Assembly: GCA_905202595.1 (NCBI GenBank)
Contig: CAJKSP010000022.1
Coordinates: 1-34,424, forward strand
DNA from: an uncultured Sutterella sp.
GTDB taxonomy: Bacteria; Pseudomonadota; Gammaproteobacteria; Burkholderiales; Burkholderiaceae_F
Length of the DNA stretch: 34,424 nucleotides
Direction: 5' to 3'
In this document: piece by piece, positions 32,115-34,424 of the stretch
How positions within the stretch are numbered: position 1 is the first letter of the stretch
Layout of the letters: the number at the start of each line of letters is the position of its first letter
The notes under the pieces: model-generated
Database searches by the model: none
Told to the model about the DNA's origin: nothing
The model's input: only the letters and a program-made list of their open reading frames with translations
Position numbers and translations under genes: made by a program

Positions 32115-33944
32115 ATGCAGAAGCGCACATTTCTTCTCGGAAGTCTGGCTGCGGCTGTTGCCGCAGCATCCGGAAGCCTTTCGGCCATGGGACTTTCGAG
32201 CCCGACGGCTGTCGCTGGCTTTCCCAGCCTGTATGGCCCGCTCGGCGAAGTGATGGTGAATCCCTACAAGATCGCTCCGCTGACGGCAGTCATTAAAAAC
32301 GGCGGCTATGAGCTTCTGGCTGCAACGGTGCGAGTCGTGCCGAAGAAGGGCGGACAGGAAATCAAGTACGACGTTTCGCGTGCGCAGCTTCTCACGCATG
32401 CCGGCATTCCGGTCTTCGGTCTCTACCCCGACTATCAGAACAAGGTTGAAGTCTCGTACAAGTACCGCTTCGGCAAGGAAGTGAAGACGGGCTCCTACAC
32501 CTACACGATCTACTGCGGTCCGATCCGCAGCATCGAATCCGGCGCGCCGACGGAAAAGAACCTCATGTTCGACGTCGAAGTGAAGAAAATGGATCCGGCC
32601 TTCAAGGATCGCCTCTATCTGGTGAACAATCTCGGTTCTGCCGTGGCGACCAACAACCGCGCTGTCTGGAACAATCCGGGCGGCGGTGCGCTGACGTGGA
32701 ACTTCCAGCCCAAGATCGCAATCATCGATACGACAGGCACCGTGCGTTGGTATCTCGATGCCTCGACGCTGTGGGATCCAGAGTCCATCTATTCAGCCGG
32801 CGTCATGATGGGCTTCAAGCAGAACGATGACGGAGAGCTGTCCTGGGGCTTCGGCCAGCGCTACGTGAAGTACGACATCATGGGCCGCAAGGCGTTCAAC
32901 CGCAGGCTGCCGACGGGGTACAACGACTTTTCGCATTCCATGGATCCGATGCCGAACGGGCATTATCTGCTGCGCGTCGCCTCGTCCGACTATCGTCGGC
33001 TTGACGAGAAGCGCGTGCGCACCGTCCGCGACGTGATCATTGAAGTGGATGAGGACGGCAAGGTCGTCGACGAATGGCGCCTTTTCGACATTCTTGATCC
33101 GTACCGCAGCGACATCATCAAGGCGCTCGACCAGGGAGCCGTCTGCCTCAACATCGATCCGAAGCAGGCCGGCCACACGCTTTCGGCTGAAGATCTGAAG
33201 AAGCAGGATCAGTCCGCCACATTCGGCGACATCGCCGGCACGGGGCCGGGCCGCAACTGGGCGCACGTGAATTCCGTCGACTACGATCCGACCGATGATT
33301 CCATCATCATTTCATCTCGCCATCAGTCCGCCATCATCAAGATCAGCCGCGACCATCAGGTGAAGTGGATTCTCGGCGCTTCGCGCGGCTGGCGCTCACC
33401 CTGGAAGGAAAAGCTCCTGACGCCGGTCGATGCTCAGGGCAAGCCGCTCGAATGCACGCCGGAGGGCGAATGCTCCGGCGGCTTCGACTTCACCTATACG
33501 CAGCATACGGGCTGGCGCATCGATGCCAAGTCCAACAAGGACATCATTTGGATTTCGGCTTTCGACAACGGCGATGCGCGCCATATGGAGCAGCCGCCGC
33601 TGCCGGACATGAAGTACTCGCGCGCTGTTATCTACAAGATTGATCAAAAGAAGAAGACGGTGCAGCAGATTTGGGAGTACGGCAAGGAGCGCGGCCACGG
33701 CTGGTTCAGCCCGGTGACTTCGCTGACCGAGTATCAGCCCGACAAGAATTCGATCTTCGTCTATTCGGCGACGGCAGGCGCAGACTTCGATCTGCAGACT
33801 GGCGCCATGAAGGGATTGCCCAATCCGTATATTGACGAATTCAAGTGGGGCGCGAAGGAGCCTTCTGTGGAAATCCAAATCTTCAATACGACGGGCTATC
33901 AGGCCATGCCCTTTGATGTGAAGAAAGCGTTCACTGACAATTGA
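32115..33944 (+). CDS. assT: Arylsulfate sulfotransferase AssT (PAPS-independent)
   Basis: A 609-residue periplasmic enzyme that moves a sulfuryl group from one phenolic sulfate to another phenol. Beta-propeller landmarks and catalytic residues are clear: H274 in NDFSHSMDPMPNG, H384 in NWAHVNSVDYDP, R402 in SSRHQSAIIKI and H464 in YTQHTGW, corresponding to H252, H356, R374 and the transient sulfohistidine H436 of E. coli AssT. Cysteines 447 and 453 match its disulfide. The leader (MQKRTFLLGSLAAAVAAASG) is hydrophobic with Lys-Arg rather than twin Arg, so the export route is open. No dsbL/dsbI pair is visible up to the window end. Strong terminators follow, so it is probably monocistronic. Confidence 0.97.
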   Translation: MQKRTFLLGSLAAAVAAASGSLSAMGLSSPTAVAGFPSLYGPLGEVMVNPYKIAPLTAVIKNGGYELLAATVRVVPKKGGQEIKYDVSRAQLLTHAGIPVFGLYPDYQNKVEVSYKYRFGKEVKTGSYTYTIYCGPIRSIESGAPTEKNLMFDVEVKKMDPAFKDRLYLVNNLGSAVATNNRAVWNNPGGGALTWNFQPKIAIIDTTGTVRWYLDASTLWDPESIYSAGVMMGFKQNDDGELSWGFGQRYVKYDIMGRKAFNRRLPTGYNDFSHSMDPMPNGHYLLRVASSDYRRLDEKRVRTVRDVIIEVDEDGKVVDEWRLFDILDPYRSDIIKALDQGAVCLNIDPKQAGHTLSAEDLKKQDQSATFGDIAGTGPGRNWAHVNSVDYDPTDDSIIISSRHQSAIIKISRDHQVKWILGASRGWRSPWKEKLLTPVDAQGKPLECTPEGECSGGFDFTYTQHTGWRIDAKSNKDIIWISAFDNGDARHMEQPPLPDMKYSRAVIYKIDQKKKTVQQIWEYGKERGHGWFSPVTSLTEYQPDKNSIFVYSATAGADFDLQTGAMKGLPNPYIDEFKWGAKEPSVEIQIFNTTGYQAMPFDVKKAFTDN

Positions 33945-33976
33945 TGTGTGCGGCCGTTCAAGCGGCCGCGCTCTTG

Positions 33977-34003
33977 GAATCCGCTTCTTTTTGAGGCGGA
34001 TTC
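33977..34003 (+). terminator. First hairpin after assT
   Basis: GAATCCGC (33977-33984) pairs with GCGGATTC (33996-34003); the loop contains TTCTTTTT. It is the weaker of two tandem stops after assT. Confidence 0.55.
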
Positions 34004-34012
34004 TTGGCTGAT

Positions 34013-34053
34013 GCCCGATGCCGCGCCAGTCCGCTGCATCGGGCTTTTTTTTT
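34013..34053 (+). terminator. Strong rho-independent terminator after assT
   Basis: GCCCGATGC (34013-34021) pairs with GCATCGGGC (34036-34044), followed by nine T (34045-34053). Confidence 0.92.
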
Positions 34054-34295
34054 CTCGGCCTGAGTGAATGGGGCAGCGCATTCTGTCTGCAGAGAGAACG
34101 CAGCTGGCTCTCGGATCGAATGCGGAAGCCTGCATCTCAGACTTGGCGTTCCGTCTCTTCGCATGATGGAAGCTGCTGGCGGCATTGGCAGAACGCCCAT
34201 GAGAATGCCCGTCATCCATTCGTCTGCGAAAGCGCTTGGCTGTCCGCATCTCGGAGCAGAGAGGCGCATGTTGTGCTGGTGCGGAGCGCGCAGAG

Positions 34296-34329
34296 AAAAA
34301 AAGCCGCATTTCTCGAAAGAGAAATGCGG
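34296..34329 (-). terminator. Minus-strand terminator for a gene beyond the right edge
   Basis: CCGCATTTCTC (34304-34314) and GAGAAATGCGG (34319-34329) form a perfect 11-bp stem. On the minus strand it is followed by C and then seven T (complement of 34296-34302). It would end a transcript running leftward from outside the window. Another 10-bp hairpin (34376-34385 with 34390-34399) lies further upstream on that strand. Confidence 0.8.
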
Positions 34330-34424
34330 TTTCAAGCTTAGGAGAGAAAAAAGGCGAATGTTTGAATGGAGTGATGCAGAGGCCGCACGCGGCCTCTGCG
34401 GGGAGAGTTCGGCTCAGGCGCTCT

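Noticed and set aside
1..34424. CRISPR array, phage or known defence system
   Set aside because: No regularly spaced repeats, cas-like, integrase, capsid, restriction or toxin genes were found in any frame.

Overview
The window reads as a chromosomal segment of a GC-rich betaproteobacterium, most likely a Burkholderiales member close to Sutterella/Parasutterella. The reasons are the Burkholderiales-type porin ending in phenylalanine, the rpoD tail next to a CAU-anticodon tRNA, the rpsP-rimM-trmD-rplS cluster, the lptE-holA-proA block and a periplasmic arylsulfate sulfotransferase (AssT). The taxon is an inference from gene content; no 16S or marker search was possible. Almost all of the window is conserved core genome, with a few accessory insertions.

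Layout. 1-267: 3' end of rpoD, then tRNA-Ile2(CAU) and the RNA helicase gene rhlE. 2107-2702: a highly structured intergenic segment with a strong terminator, then a small AbrB-like regulator. 2860-4620 (minus): tRNA-Glu(CUC) with its own promoter and terminator, beside gltX, which encodes the synthetase that would charge it. 4868-6094 (minus): a DUF401-type membrane transporter. 6243-9428 (minus): imuA-imuB-queH, a translesion-synthesis pair without dnaE2, with a LexA-like site upstream. 9429-10004: an AT-rich, repeat-bearing divergent intergenic region. 10005-11579: yggS-proC. 12023-16456: ugpB-ugpA-ugpE-ugpC, a complete sn-glycerol-3-phosphate ABC importer, followed by a small VTT/DedA-like membrane protein. 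17374-19077: etfB-etfA. 19272-21608: rpsP-rimM-trmD-rplS, with an unusual nested RNA fold between rpsP and rimM.

21745-22726 is about 1 kb of broken coding remnants, including a coiled-coil stretch interrupted at an A6 tract; this is the clearest non-core insertion. It is followed by a GldA-type polyol dehydrogenase (22865-23971) and a DASS-family dicarboxylate/sulfate transporter (24264-25814) that has a perfect 19-bp operator-like palindrome just before its ribosome binding site.

25903-30196 (minus) is lptE-holA-proA-rlmL (outer-membrane LPS assembly, DNA polymerase III delta, proline synthesis, rRNA methylation), preceded by a porin gene (30416-31597). assT (32115-33944) ends with strong terminators. 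A minus-strand terminator at 34296-34329 predicts a gene entering from beyond the right edge.

No CRISPR array, complete insertion sequence, prophage or defence island was seen. The least explained signals are the decayed 21.7-22.7 kb region, the structured RNA candidates at 2148-2310 and 19585-19736, the repeats upstream of imuA and the palindrome upstream of the DASS transporter.
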